Assembly: GCA_000169355.1 (NCBI GenBank)
Contig: AAXX01000001.1
Coordinates: 186,001 to 250,000, forward strand
DNA length: 64,000 nt
DNA from: Flavobacteria bacterium BAL38
GTDB taxonomy: Bacteria; Bacteroidota; Bacteroidia; Flavobacteriales; Flavobacteriaceae
Reading direction: 5' to 3'
In this document: positions 1-8,685 of the stretch, piece after piece
Position numbering within the stretch: position 1 is the stretch's first letter
Layout of the letters: every line of letters begins with the position of its first letter
The notes under the pieces: model-generated
Databases searched by the model: none
What the model was told of the DNA's origin: nothing
Seen by the model: the letters and a program-made list of their open reading frames with translations, nothing else
Made by a program: the position numbers and the translations under genes

Positions 1-3000
1 TTCTTGGATTTTCGAACGTTGGTACATCGTTTCCATTGCACCTAAAACACCGCCACGCTCAGTAATTCTATCGAATTCTTGTAAAACAGCATCTTCTACT
101 AAATCGGTTAACTCTTCAATAATGAACGAACCTTGAATTGGATTTTCGTTTTTAGCTAAACCTAATTCTTTATTAATAATCAACTGAATTGCCATTGCTC
201 TTCGTACTGATTCTTCTGTTGGAGTGGTAATCGCTTCATCATAAGCATTCGTATGTAACGAGTTACAGTTATCATAAATTGCATATAATGCCTGTAAAGT
301 CGTACGAATATCATTAAAATCAATCTCTTGCGCGTGTAAGGAACGACCAGATGTTTGAATGTGATATTTCAACATTTGCGCTCTTTCGTTAGCCCCGTAT
401 TTATTTTTCATGGCTTTCGCCCAAATTTTACGTGCAACACGACCGATTACCGCATATTCTGGATCAATTCCGTTTGAGAAGAAGAAAGATAAATTCGGAC
501 CGAAATCATTTATATTCATTCCACGGCTCAAATAATATTCCACGTAAGTGAAACCATTTGAAAGTGTGAAAGCTAATTGTGTAATAGGATTTGCTCCTGC
601 TTCCGCAATATGATAACCTGAAATAGAAACCGAATAAAAATTACGAACGTTTTGTTTGATAAAATATTCCTGAACATCACCCATTAATCGTAACGCAAAT
701 TCAGTTGAAAAAATACATGTATTTTGCGCTTGATCTTCTTTTAAAATATCGGCTTGAACCGTTCCACGAACTTGTGCTAACGTTTTTACTTTGATATCTT
801 GATATACTTCAAAAGGTAAAACTTGGTCTCCCGTTACTCCTAAAAGCATCAAACCTAAACCATTATTTCCTTCTGGTAAAGCGCCTTGATATCTTGGACG
901 CTCCACTCCTTTTTTCTTATAGATTTCGTTGATTTTAGCTTCTACTTCATCTTGAAGATTATTCTCAATAATGTATTTTTCACAGTTTTGATCGATGGCA
1001 GCATTCATAAAGAATCCCAACAACATAGGTGCAGGACCATTAATAGTCATTGAAACCGAAGTTAACGGATGACTTAAATCGAAACCTGAATATAATTTCT
1101 TAGCATCGTCTAAACAACAAATAGAAACTCCGGCATTACCAATTTTTCCATAAATATCGGGACGAATGTGTGGATCATTTCCGTATAAAGTAACCGAATC
1201 AAAAGCAGTTGACAAACGTTTTGCTGGTAATCCGGCAGAAACATAATGAAAACGCTTGTTTGTTCTTTCTGGTCCGCCTTCTCCGGCAAACATTCTACTT
1301 GGATCTTCTCCTTCACGTTTAAATGGATATAATCCTGACGTAAAAGGAAATTCTCCTGGTACATTTTCTTGTAAATTCCATTTTAAAATATCGCCCCAAG
1401 CTTGGTATTTTGGTAAGGCTACTTTTGGAATTTGAGAATGTGATAATGATTCGGTATGTGTTGCGATTTTGATTTCTTTATCACGAACTTTAAAGCTGTA
1501 AACCGGATTTTTGTATTTGTTTACTTTTTCGTCCCAAGTTAAAATGATTTCCCAATTGTATGGATCTAAATTCATTTTTACACGGTCGAATTCTGCAATT
1601 AACAATTTTGTAAAATCCATTTTGTCATTCTGAACTTGTTTCAGAATCTCATCAGCATCTAAGCCAAACTTCGACAAGCTCAGTTTGACATTCGTTACAG
1701 TTTCAATCGTTTTGAAAATTCCGTATAATTTTTGAGCTACTTCTACTTGCGTAAGTGCAGTTTCATCATATTTTCTATTGTTTTCGGCAATTTCAGATAA
1801 GTAACGCGTTCTGTGTGGTGGAATTACGAAAATTTTCTCGCTCATTTCACGTGTGATTTCGAAAGTCGAATTTAAATCGGCTCCTGTTTTCTCTACAATC
1901 TTATCCATGATAGATTTGTAAAGCGTATTCATTCCTGGGTCGTTGAATTGCGAAGCGATAGTTCCAAAAATTGGCATCGTATCCGTATCCACATCCCATA
2001 AATTATGATTGCGTTGGTATTGTTTTTTCACATCACGAATCGCATCTAAAGCACCACGTTTGTCGAATTTATTTAACGCCACTAAATCTGCAAAATCCAA
2101 CATATCGATTTTTTCCAACTGAGTTGCTGCTCCAAATTCTGGAGTCATTACGTATAAAGAAACATCAGAATGATCCATTATTTCAGTATCCGATTGTCCA
2201 ATTCCTGAAGTTTCTAGAATGATGATATCGTATTTAGCTGCTTTTAAAACTTGAATCGCTTCTGCCACATATTTAGACAATGCCAAATTAGATTGACGAG
2301 TAGCCAACGAACGCATGTAAACACGAGAATTATTAATCGCATTCATACGAATTCTGTCGCCTAACAAAGCGCCACCAGTTTTACGTTTTGATGGATCAAC
2401 CGAAATTAATCCAATAGTTTTTTCTGGAAAATCGATTAAAAAACGACGTACTAATTCATCTACTAACGATGATTTTCCTGCACCACCCGTTCCTGTTATT
2501 CCTAATACTGGGATTTTTGACGTTTCATTCTTTTGGTGAATTTGGTCAAAAACTGATTTTGCAATTTCTGGAAAATTCTCAGCTGCCGAAATTAATCTTG
2601 CAATTGCAGTTGGGTTTTTCTCTTCGATATGCGATAATTCTCCTGTTAGTTTATCTCCAATTGGATAATCGGAACGTTGAACTAAATCGTTAATCATACC
2701 TTGTAATCCCATGGCACGACCATCGTCTGGAGAATAAATTCTTTCGATGCCGTATTCGTGTAATTCTGATATCTCAGAAGGCAAAATTACACCACCACCA
2801 CCACCAAATATTTTGATATGACCTGCTCCTTTTTCCTTAAGCAAATCATACATATATTTAAAATACTCGTTATGGCCTCCTTGGTAAGACGTCATTGCAA
2901 TCGCATTAGCATCTTCCTGAATAGCAGTATTTACAACTTCTTCTACACTTCTATCATGTCCAAGGTGAATTACCTCAACACCAGTAGCTTGAATAATTCT

Positions 3001-3099
3001 ACGCATGATATTAATGGCTGCATCGTGTCCATCAAAAAGCGACGCTGCGGTCACAATTCTTACTTTATTTTTAGGAATATAAGGAGTTTGTAGTTCCAT
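1..3099 (-). CDS. icmF: Fused isobutyryl-CoA mutase IcmF (C-terminus outside window)
   Basis: The frame is open from an ATG at 3099 to the left edge (1033 codons, no stop inside the window). The domain order is that of IcmF. An N-terminal B12-binding domain has the DGHD motif with cobalt-ligand His25. A MeaB-like G domain has P-loop GTGGAGKSS near residue 207. The mutase large-subunit domain starts at about residue 560. Its RMFAGEGG motif has Phe604 where methylmalonyl-CoA mutase has Tyr, which favours isobutyryl-CoA over methylmalonyl-CoA as substrate. Known IcmF interconverts isobutyryl-CoA and n-butyryl-CoA with AdoCbl, and the G domain loads or repairs the cofactor. Residues about 470-493, in the linker between G domain and mutase, are encoded by an inserted repeat. 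Only the last part of the protein is missing. The fused identity is firm; the substrate rests on the Phe. Confidence 0.93.
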   Translation of the reverse strand, partial: MELQTPYIPKNKVRIVTAASLFDGHDAAINIMRRIIQATGVEVIHLGHDRSVEEVVNTAIQEDANAIAMTSYQGGHNEYFKYMYDLLKEKGAGHIKIFGGGGGVILPSEISELHEYGIERIYSPDDGRAMGLQGMINDLVQRSDYPIGDKLTGELSHIEEKNPTAIARLISAAENFPEIAKSVFDQIHQKNETSKIPVLGITGTGGAGKSSLVDELVRRFLIDFPEKTIGLISVDPSKRKTGGALLGDRIRMNAINNSRVYMRSLATRQSNLALSKYVAEAIQVLKAAKYDIIILETSGIGQSDTEIMDHSDVSLYVMTPEFGAATQLEKIDMLDFADLVALNKFDKRGALDAIRDVKKQYQRNHNLWDVDTDTMPIFGTIASQFNDPGMNTLYKSIMDKIVEKTGADLNSTFEITREMSEKIFVIPPHRTRYLSEIAENNRKYDETALTQVEVAQKLYGIFKTIETVTNVKLSLSKFGLDADEILKQVQNDKMDFTKLLIAEFDRVKMNLDPYNWEIILTWDEKVNKYKNPVYSFKVRDKEIKIATHTESLSHSQIPKVALPKYQAWGDILKWNLQENVPGEFPFTSGLYPFKREGEDPSRMFAGEGGPERTNKRFHYVSAGLPAKRLSTAFDSVTLYGNDPHIRPDIYGKIGNAGVSICCLDDAKKLYSGFDLSHPLTSVSMTINGPAPMLLGFFMNAAIDQNCEKYIIENNLQDEVEAKINEIYKKKGVERPRYQGALPEGNNGLGLMLLGVTGDQVLPFEVYQDIKVKTLAQVRGTVQADILKEDQAQNTCIFSTEFALRLMGDVQEYFIKQNVRNFYSVSISGYHIAEAGANPITQLAFTLSNGFTYVEYYLSRGMNINDFGPNLSFFFSNGIDPEYAVIGRVARKIWAKAMKNKYGANERAQMLKYHIQTSGRSLHAQEIDFNDIRTTLQALYAIYDNCNSLHTNAYDEAITTPTEESVRRAMAIQLIINKELGLAKNENPIQGSFIIEELTDLVEDAVLQEFDRITERGGVLGAMETMYQRSKIQE
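1623..1692. repeat. Palindromic repeat inserted in frame inside icmF
   Basis: This stretch starts TGTCATTCTGAA and ends TTGACATT, with an internal TTTCAGAATCT and a CGACAAGCTCAGTTTGACA right half. It closely resembles the intergenic elements at 37200-37259 and 11062-11091. It lies inside the coding frame of icmF and keeps it open, adding about 24 residues (470-493) to the linker between G domain and mutase domain. Confidence 0.8.
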
Positions 3100-3193
3100 C
3101 TGTAATTTTTAATCGTTTTAAAGGGTGCAATTTACGAATTTAATAATTTTATTTCATTCAAATTTCAGAATTAATTCACTAGAAAAAAAACGC

Positions 3194-3201
3194 TATATTT
3201 G
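3194..3201 (+). promoter_or_regulatory. Bacteroidota -7 box of the DUF4197 gene
   Basis: TATATTTG fits the TAnnTTTG consensus and lies 30 bases before the ATG at 3232. No good TTG -33 element is seen at the expected distance, so this is a partial promoter call. Confidence 0.5.
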
Positions 3202-3231
3202 ATTTACAATTTATTAAATAATACATAGAAT

Positions 3232-3933
3232 ATGAAAAAGATTACATTAGGATTAATTGCATTTGCGTTGTTTGGATGTGGAGAACTTCAACAATCAGTT
3301 GCTCAAGGATCACTTGGCTTAGGTCAATTAGATATTTCAAATGGATTAAAAGAGGCTTTAGATAAAGGAATTGAGAAACAAGTTTCAAAACTTACTGCAA
3401 CAGATGGCTTTTATAAAAATGAAGCCGTAAAAATATTATTACCAGACGAGTTACAAAAAGTAGATCAGAAACTAAGACAAATGGGACTTTCTAGCCTTGC
3501 AGATGAAGGAATTAAAGTATTGAATAGAGCCGCTGAAGATGCAGTTAAAGAAGCTACTCCAATTTTCGTTGATGCTGTAAAACAAATGAGTTTTACTGAT
3601 GCTAAAAATATTTTAATGGGTAATGAAAGTTCTGCAACAACTTATTTACAAAATACAACCTCTTCTTCTTTATACAGTAAATTTAATCCTGTTATTAAAA
3701 ATTCATTTAGTAAAGTTGGAGCTGATAAAGTTTGGAGTAAAATTATTTCAAAATACAATTCACTACCATTTGTAAAAAAAGTAAACCCAGACTTAACTGA
3801 TTATACAACAAACAAAGCAATGGAAGGTGTTTTTAAAATGATAGCTATTGAAGAGAAAGAAATTAGAACTAATTTAGGATCAAGAAGTTCTAATTTATTA
3901 AAAAACGTTTTTGCATTACAAGATAAAAAATAG
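3232..3933 (+). CDS. DUF4197 family lipoprotein
   Basis: A 233-residue protein with a lipoprotein signal peptide (lipobox LFGC, Cys at about residue 16). The rest is a soluble, mostly helical domain matching the DUF4197 family in length and pattern: a GLKEAL segment near the start, an FVDAVKQMS segment in the middle and a TTNKAMEGVF segment near the end. The molecular function of the family is unknown. It should sit in the periplasm on a lipid anchor. It is divergent from icmF with its own -7 box at 3194-3201, so it is probably monocistronic. The ATG at 3232 directly precedes the signal peptide. Confidence 0.85.
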   Translation: MKKITLGLIAFALFGCGELQQSVAQGSLGLGQLDISNGLKEALDKGIEKQVSKLTATDGFYKNEAVKILLPDELQKVDQKLRQMGLSSLADEGIKVLNRAAEDAVKEATPIFVDAVKQMSFTDAKNILMGNESSATTYLQNTTSSSLYSKFNPVIKNSFSKVGADKVWSKIISKYNSLPFVKKVNPDLTDYTTNKAMEGVFKMIAIEEKEIRTNLGSRSSNLLKNVFALQDKK

Positions 3934-4098
3934 TTATTGATTAAATCTTTTAAAACAGAAAAAACGATTTCGTAAAATTTTAATAATCAATAACATAAGT
4001 ATAACAAATCCTTAACATTAGAATTCAAAAAAAGGTAAGATATTTGCAAAGTAATAAGAATAAAATTCTCATTTGTTAAGGTTAGTTTAGTAAAAATC

Positions 4099-4126
4099 AC
4101 TCCAATGAAAGTTGGAGTTTTTTTTT
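4099..4126 (+). terminator. Rho-independent terminator, 165 bp beyond the DUF4197 gene
   Basis: The stem ACTCCAA / TTGGAGT with a 6-base loop is followed by a run of T. It lies well downstream of the stop at 3933, so the transcript has a long 3' tail or a small RNA lies between. Confidence 0.75.
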
Positions 4127-4130
4127 GTAT

Positions 4131-4156
4131 AAAAAAAGACCGATTTGAATCGGTCT
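4131..4156 (-). terminator. Terminator of the FKBP lipoprotein gene
   Basis: The stem AGACCGAT / ATCGGTCT has a 4-base loop. On the minus strand it is followed by a run of T and sits just downstream of the stop codon at 4180. Confidence 0.8.
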
Positions 4157-4179
4157 CTATCTTTTTATTTATTTCAAAT

Positions 4180-5166
4180 TTAATTCCTACAACTAGGATC
4201 TAAATGTCTTCTTAATCTTGTAGGCGTTGTATAATCATCTGAACAACTTGGTATACCTTTAGTATCATCATAAGGAGTTGAAGGATCATCTATAAGAGCA
4301 CCATTGTAAGGGTAATACCCTGTTTTGGTTTCCGAACCATCTAAATAAGTAAACGATCTTTCTACTGTAGTTAAAACGCCATCTCCATCATCATCTACGT
4401 CAATATAATCTGGTCTTTCGTCGCCATCGGTATCAATTGCATCAGCATCAAAATCAGGACCATATTCATACATTGATAGAATACCGTCTCTATCATGATC
4501 TCTTCTTCTCAAATTATGTAATTTAAAATTAAAAATTAGAGGAGTGTAAGAAGGTATAGTTAGAGTTCCTGAACTAAAATAAGCTAAACCAGAAGGAATA
4601 AAAATAACTCCTGCTCCAAAATTATCAAAAGAAATAGAACCATCTGCCATAGCACTAAAAGTACCAGTTTTAAATCTTGGTATAATTTCAGTCCAACCTC
4701 TAATTACTTCATCTAAAGACAACCAAACTGGAGATTGTTTACTATCAAAAACGGTTTGAGTATAAGTATCAACTTCATCAACAGTGGTCTTTGCAAAACT
4801 AAATCCTTTGTAAGAAACATAAGAAGAATCTACTCTTGTGATGTTTTCTCCGCTACCTTCTCTTAGATTTAAATAATAAACTTTATAAGTAATATCATGT
4901 AAATCAACTTCTTTAAATTCTAATTCTGGCATATCAGAAATTGGAGTTTGAGTTCCTCCATCTGGAATTTGAGTAAAAGTAGTATTATAATCCGCATCAA
5001 CCGTAACATAATGCGTATCTAAAAAATCTTCTATTTCAGCTATATCTTCTAAATAAACTTCATCGTATGATCTATCCTCTGTGATTGAAGTCCCACTATC
5101 ATTCTGACAAGAATATAAACCATTAAATAATCCTAAAACTAATACTAATTTAAACAAGCTCTTCAT
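4180..5166 (-). CDS. FKBP-type peptidyl-prolyl isomerase lipoprotein with calcium-binding-like repeats
   Basis: The start was set at the ATG at 5166 because the signal peptide MKSLFKLVLVLG with lipobox LYSC follows at once; an upstream in-frame extension looks spurious. The middle (roughly residues 95-225) reads as an FKBP fold: a VSYKGF strand, a conserved W in VIRGWTEIIPRF, a GAGVIFIPSGLAYF segment and an IFNFKLHNL end. After it come Asp-rich loops (HDRDGIL, DTDGDERPD, DVDDDGDGV) like thrombospondin type-3 or EF-hand calcium loops. It is probably a periplasmic or surface folding factor. It is divergent from the S4 gene. The FKBP call is good; calcium binding is inferred. Confidence 0.8.
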   Translation of the reverse strand: MKSLFKLVLVLGLFNGLYSCQNDSGTSITEDRSYDEVYLEDIAEIEDFLDTHYVTVDADYNTTFTQIPDGGTQTPISDMPELEFKEVDLHDITYKVYYLNLREGSGENITRVDSSYVSYKGFSFAKTTVDEVDTYTQTVFDSKQSPVWLSLDEVIRGWTEIIPRFKTGTFSAMADGSISFDNFGAGVIFIPSGLAYFSSGTLTIPSYTPLIFNFKLHNLRRRDHDRDGILSMYEYGPDFDADAIDTDGDERPDYIDVDDDGDGVLTTVERSFTYLDGSETKTGYYPYNGALIDDPSTPYDDTKGIPSCSDDYTTPTRLRRHLDPSCRN

Positions 5167-5247
5167 TATTATGCAAATTTTATGTGCGCAAGATACAATT
5201 TTCATTTATTTTTGTTGAAATATTAACATGGTTTTTTGATTTATATT

Positions 5248-5646
5248 ATGCGTATAGATAAACTTTTATGGTGTTTACGTTATTACAAAACCCGAAGCAT
5301 AGCTACAGAAGCTGTAAAAAAAGGACATATTACTGTTAATGGTCAGGTAGCAAAAGCGTCTAGAGAAGTATATCCTACAGATAAAATTACACTTCGCAAG
5401 GACCAAATTAACTACAAACTAACCATTTTAGACATGCCTCAAAATCGATTGGGAGCCAAGTTAGTTGATATGTATCGAAAAGACGAAACTCCGGCAGAAG
5501 CTTTTGAACATTTAGAATTACTTAAATTATCAAAAGAACATTACCGAGCAAATGGAACTGGGCGCCCTACTAAAAAAGAACGAAGAGATATTGATGATTA
5601 TTTATGGGATGCCGATGAAATAGATGATACCAATAAAACCGAATAA
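5248..5646 (+). CDS. S4-domain RNA-binding protein, Hsp15/HslR-like
   Basis: The ATG at 5248 was chosen because MRIDKLLWCLRYYKTR is the canonical S4-domain start. The S4 domain fills residues 1-60 (KKGHITVNGQVAKAS, then DKITLRK). The basic tail TGRPTKKERRD is typical of HslR. In other bacteria Hsp15 binds stalled 50S subunits that carry nascent chains; here that role is inferred from family. The protein is 132 residues, normal length. The stop codon directly abuts the ATG of the methyltransferase at 5647, so the two are co-transcribed and probably coupled. Confidence 0.88.
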   Translation: MRIDKLLWCLRYYKTRSIATEAVKKGHITVNGQVAKASREVYPTDKITLRKDQINYKLTILDMPQNRLGAKLVDMYRKDETPAEAFEHLELLKLSKEHYRANGTGRPTKKERRDIDDYLWDADEIDDTNKTE

Positions 5647-6213
5647 ATGAATTACTGGGAAGAACGTTATAAAAAAGGAGAAACCGGATGGGATGCCGGA
5701 ACGATTACCACTCCATTAAAAGAATATATAGATCAATTAACCGATAAGAATCTGACAATTTTAATTCCTGGAGCAGGAAATGGACATGAATTTGATTATT
5801 TAATTGACAACGGATTTAAGAATGTATTTGTGGTTGATATTGCGATAACACCTTTAGAAAACATCAAAAAAAGAAAACCCAAATATTCTTCACATCTTAT
5901 AAATGCTGATTTTTTTTCATTAACAACAACATTTGATTTAATTCTAGAACAAACTTTTTTTTGTGCATTACCCCCTGAAATGCGACAACGCTATGTAGAA
6001 AAAATGACTTCTTTGTTAAATCCAAATGGAAAATTGGCTGGATTATTATTTGATTTCCCGCTTACTTCAGAAGGACCGCCATTTGGAGGTTCAAAAAGCG
6101 AATATATAACACTTTTTTCAAATACGTTTTCTATAAAAACATTAGAACGAGCATATAATTCGATAAAGCCACGAGAAAATAAAGAACTCTTTTTTATCTT
6201 TGAGACCAAATAA
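5647..6213 (+). CDS. TPMT-family SAM-dependent methyltransferase
   Basis: A 188-residue protein with the thiopurine S-methyltransferase signature: a YWEERYKKGETGWD start, SAM motif LIPGAGNGHEFDYL near residue 40, then VVDIA and LEQTFFCALPP. The family moves methyl groups from SAM to thiol or other soft nucleophiles such as thiopurines or selenite. The native substrate in Flavobacteriia is not known. It follows the S4 gene with no gap and is 8 bases before the phosphoribosyltransferase gene, so a three-gene operon is likely. Confidence 0.88.
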   Translation: MNYWEERYKKGETGWDAGTITTPLKEYIDQLTDKNLTILIPGAGNGHEFDYLIDNGFKNVFVVDIAITPLENIKKRKPKYSSHLINADFFSLTTTFDLILEQTFFCALPPEMRQRYVEKMTSLLNPNGKLAGLLFDFPLTSEGPPFGGSKSEYITLFSNTFSIKTLERAYNSIKPRENKELFFIFETK

Positions 6214-6221
6214 CAACACAA

Positions 6222-6716
6222 ATGGAAAATATTATTTTAACACACAAAGAAATTACTCATAAAACAAAACGTATTGCTTATCAAATTTTTGAAACTTTTG
6301 TAAATGATGAAGAAGTAATTTTAGCAGGAATAGCAACTAATGGTTTTATTTTTGCTCAAAAAATAGCAAATGAATTAGCATTAATTTCTGACTTAAAAGT
6401 AACGCTTTGTGAAGTTAAAATCGATAAACAAAATCCACAAAAAACAATAACAACTTCAATTCCTGCAACAGCATACCAAAACAAGTCTTTAGTTTTAATT
6501 GACGATGTTTTAAGTTCTGGAACTACATTAATTTATGGCGTTAAACACTTTTTAGAAGTTCCATTAAACAAATTTAAAACAGCAGTTTTAGTGGATAGAA
6601 ATCATAAAAAATACCCGGTTAAAGCTGATTTTAAAGGACTTTCTCTTTCAACTTCATTACAAGAGCACATACAAGTGGTTTTTGAAGAAAATAATTCGTT
6701 TGCTTATTTAAGCTAA
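6222..6716 (+). CDS. Phosphoribosyltransferase-family protein (PyrR-like)
   Basis: A 164-residue type I phosphoribosyltransferase. The PRPP-binding motif VLIDDVLSSGTTL lies near residues 91-103, and an N-terminal AGIATNGFIFA loop and LVDRNHKKYPV also fit. PyrR-type proteins carry uracil phosphoribosyltransferase activity and sometimes attenuate pyr operons. No pyr gene is nearby, so a regulatory role cannot be inferred. It is the last gene of the operon starting at 5248. Its 3' end overlaps the convergent aroK gene by 9 bases. Confidence 0.82.
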   Translation: MENIILTHKEITHKTKRIAYQIFETFVNDEEVILAGIATNGFIFAQKIANELALISDLKVTLCEVKIDKQNPQKTITTSIPATAYQNKSLVLIDDVLSSGTTLIYGVKHFLEVPLNKFKTAVLVDRNHKKYPVKADFKGLSLSTSLQEHIQVVFEENNSFAYLS

Positions 6717-7223
6717 CATTATTTGTAGTTCTTTCACAATATCGTCAACTGACTTATCGTCAACCGTAATTGTTTTTGTAGCCTGATGGTAATAAAAATT
6801 ACGATCAAATAAATGCTTATTAATAAAATCATTTAATGAGGCTTCATCTTGGCTATACAATAATGGTCTTTTAGCCTTTTCATTAATTAATCGGCTAACC
6901 AAAGTGGTTGTTGTAGCTTTTAAGTAAACAGAAAATATATCTTCTCTCTGCAATAATTCATGATTATTATAATAACATGGAGTACCTCCTCCCAAACTTA
7001 AAACAAAGTCTTCATTTTTATCTAAATGGGTTTTTAAAACTTCGTTTTCTTTTTTTCTGAAAAATATCTCTCCTTTATTTTGAAACAATTCAGAAACAGA
7101 ATTTTGAGTTATTTTTTCAATTTCATTATCTAAATCATAGAAAGGAATTTGTATTTTTTTTGCTAAAAATTCACCAACCACAGACTTACCACACCCCATA
7201 TAACCTAACAATACTATTTTCAT
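6708..7223 (-). CDS. aroK: Shikimate kinase
   Basis: A 171-residue P-loop kinase of the shikimate pathway that phosphorylates the 3-hydroxyl of shikimate. The Walker A motif GYMGCGKS is at residues 7-14. The shikimate-binding Asp lies in PFYDLDNEIE, Arg in IFFRKKENE, and SLGGGTPCY is the GGG loop. RPLLY and the lid residues follow. The length is standard for AroK. It is convergent with the phosphoribosyltransferase gene and overlaps its end. The ATG at 7223 begins the Rossmann strand directly. Confidence 0.95.
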   Translation of the reverse strand: MKIVLLGYMGCGKSVVGEFLAKKIQIPFYDLDNEIEKITQNSVSELFQNKGEIFFRKKENEVLKTHLDKNEDFVLSLGGGTPCYYNNHELLQREDIFSVYLKATTTTLVSRLINEKAKRPLLYSQDEASLNDFINKHLFDRNFYYHQATKTITVDDKSVDDIVKELQIMLA

Positions 7224-7298
7224 AAATAAATAATCCCCTATAAATTAAAGGGTTAAGAAATTAATTTTAAAAAAAGACAAATTTATAATAAATTACCA

Positions 7299-7328
7299 TT
7301 GCAAACTAAATAAATGTTTATATATTTG
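7299..7328 (+). promoter_or_regulatory. Consensus promoter of the tRNA-Lys genes
   Basis: TTG at 7299-7301, then 19 bases, then TATATTTG at 7321-7328. This matches the Bacteroidota sigma-A consensus TTG-N19-TAnnTTTG and ends 23 bases before the mature tRNA. Confidence 0.85.
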
Positions 7329-7351
7329 CACCCGCATTCAAGGAAATAAAT

Positions 7352-7424
7352 GACTTGGTAGCTCAGTTGGTAGAGCACATCACTTTTAATGATGGGGTCC
7401 TGGGTTCGAGCCCCAGCCAGGTCA
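7352..7424 (+). tRNA. tRNA-Lys (TTT)
   Basis: Full cloverleaf of 73 bases: acceptor GACTTGG with CCAGGTC, D arm GCTC/GAGC, anticodon stem CATCA/TGATG with loop CTTTTAA (anticodon TTT at 7385-7387), T arm CTGGG-TTCGAGC-CCCAG, discriminator A. CCA is not encoded. It is identical to the copy at 7451. Confidence 0.97.
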
Positions 7425-7450
7425 CTACATTTTTTCCCCTTGAACGCTAC

Positions 7451-7523
7451 GACTTGGTAGCTCAGTTGGTAGAGCACATCACTTTTAATGATGGGGTCCT
7501 GGGTTCGAGCCCCAGCCAGGTCA
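7451..7523 (+). tRNA. tRNA-Lys (TTT), second copy
   Basis: The 73 bases are identical to the tRNA at 7352-7424, with a 26-base spacer. Both should be cut from one transcript that starts at the promoter at 7299 and ends at the hairpin at 7531. Confidence 0.97.
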
Positions 7524-7530
7524 CAAAATA

Positions 7531-7560
7531 AAAAGTTAAGCATTTTGCTTAACTTTTTTC
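7531..7560 (+). terminator. Terminator after the tRNA-Lys pair
   Basis: The stem AAAAGTTAAGC / GCTTAACTTTT with a 5-base loop is followed by T residues. It separates the lysine tRNAs from tRNA-Leu. Confidence 0.85.
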
Positions 7561-7566
7561 ATTTAA

Positions 7567-7649
7567 GGTCATGTGGAGAAACGGTAGACTCGCCATCTTG
7601 AGGGGGTGGTGCTCGCAAGGGCGTGAGGGTTCAAATCCCTCCATGATCA
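7567..7649 (+). tRNA. tRNA-Leu (GAG)
   Basis: Class II tRNA of 83 bases with a long variable arm. Acceptor GGTCATG pairs with CATGATC (one G-T). The anticodon stem CCATC/GGTGG holds loop TTGAGGG with anticodon GAG. The variable arm is TGCTCGCAAGGGCG. T arm GAGGG-TTCAAAT-CCCTC, discriminator A. Confidence 0.95.
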
Positions 7650-7681
7650 CTTTTAACTTCTCTCATTTTCAAAAAAACATA

Positions 7682-7690
7682 TTTGTTTAG
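7682..7690 (+). promoter_or_regulatory. Extra upstream half-site TTTGTTTAG before carH
   Basis: This 9-mer, within AAAACATATTTGTTTA (here with matching left flank), repeats the left arm of the inverted repeat at 7734-7768, 52 bases upstream in the same orientation. It could be an auxiliary binding site for the MerR-type regulator, but it has no partner arm. Confidence 0.4.
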
Positions 7691-7733
7691 CTTATTTTAA
7701 TAATAATTAAACATTTTTTTTAGATAAAACATA

Positions 7734-7768
7734 TTTGTTTACTTTTTTTATTACTTTTGTTAAACAAA
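7734..7768 (+). promoter_or_regulatory. Promoter and putative autoregulatory operator of the carH-like gene
   Basis: The inverted repeat is TTTGTTTAC (7734-7742) and GTTAAACAAA (7759-7768). The right arm starts at the last G of the -7 box TACTTTTG (7752-7759). The same arrangement lies before crtI (8691-8725). A MerR-type dimer bound here would cover the -7 box, so autorepression is a sensible inference. Confidence 0.6.
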
Positions 7769-7780
7769 ATTAATTTTAAA

Positions 7781-8680
7781 ATGAACAATGTAAAAAATGT
7801 TTTCAGTATAAAAGACTTAGAAAATCTTTCTGGTATAAAAGCACATACTATTCGTATTTGGGAAAAACGCTACAACGTTTTGGAGCCAATGCGTTCTGAC
7901 ACAAACATTCGTTCATACGATATTAAAAACTTACAAAAACTTTTAAATATTGTTTTACTACATAATTACGGGTATAAAATTTCAAAAATTGCAACTTTAG
8001 ATCAAGCACAAATAAACAAGCTTTCTAACGATATCATTTCTGAAAAAAGCGCTAAAAATCATGCCATAAGTACTTTTAAAATGGCTATGATGAATTTTGA
8101 TCAATCCTTGTTTTTTAATACTTACAACGAACTTTTAAACGAAAAAACATTTAAAGAAGTTTTTTATACTGTATTTATACCCCTAATGCAAGAATTAGGT
8201 TTCTTATGGCAAACGGAAACAATTTCACCATCGCATGAACATTTCATTACGTATTTAATTAAACAAAAATTATTAATTAATACCGAAAAGGTTCAAGTTT
8301 TAGAACCCACTAAAAACGATAAAGTTTTTGTATTATTCCTTCCTTTAAATGAAATACACGAATTAGGATTAATGTATTTAAACTACGAAATATTACTAAA
8401 CGGCTACCAAACCATTTATTTAGGAGAAAGTATTCCAACTGACAGTTTAGTTGACTTAAAAAATTCATTTGAGAAAATTACTTTTGTTAGTTATCTTACG
8501 GTAGAACCAAATCAAGAAGAAATCAACGATTATATAGTTGATATGCAAACAAAACTTTTAGATAATACCAATCACGAATTATTGTTATTAGGAAGAATGA
8601 CGCAATTTATAACTACAAAAGATCTATCCAAAAACATACATTTATTTAGTAGTATTGAGGAGCTAGCAAATACTTTGTAA
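7781..8680 (+). CDS. MerR-family regulator with B12-binding domain, CarH/LitR-like
   Basis: The start is the ATG at 7781; the upstream in-frame TTG lies within the -7 box. An N-terminal MerR winged helix (SIKDLENLSGIKAHTIRIWEKRY) is followed by a helical bundle and a cobalamin-binding domain. The bundle has Trp143 and Glu153-His154, the Wx9EH signature of AdoCbl photoreceptors of the CarH/LitR type. EIHELG carries His193, the likely lower cobalt ligand. The later glycine-rich loop is weak (LLLLGRM instead of a GG motif), so B12 binding is likely but not certain. Known CarH represses carotenoid genes in the dark and lets go in light. Here it sits directly before crtI-crtB-crtZ and shares an operator-like repeat with them. 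Confidence 0.87.
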   Translation: MNNVKNVFSIKDLENLSGIKAHTIRIWEKRYNVLEPMRSDTNIRSYDIKNLQKLLNIVLLHNYGYKISKIATLDQAQINKLSNDIISEKSAKNHAISTFKMAMMNFDQSLFFNTYNELLNEKTFKEVFYTVFIPLMQELGFLWQTETISPSHEHFITYLIKQKLLINTEKVQVLEPTKNDKVFVLFLPLNEIHELGLMYLNYEILLNGYQTIYLGESIPTDSLVDLKNSFEKITFVSYLTVEPNQEEINDYIVDMQTKLLDNTNHELLLLGRMTQFITTKDLSKNIHLFSSIEELANTL

Positions 8681-8685
8681 AAAGA

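Noticed and set aside
1..3099. Methylmalonyl-CoA mutase as the name for the B12 mutase
   Set aside because: The single chain with B12, G and mutase domains and Phe604 in RMFAGEG fit IcmF better than the Tyr-bearing methylmalonyl enzyme.
7283..7543. An 86-codon minus-strand frame across the two tRNA-Lys genes
   Set aside because: It is the complement of two identical tRNAs, a well-known spurious 'DLAGARTQDPIIKSDVLYQLSYQ' artefact; the repeated peptide reflects the duplicated tRNA.
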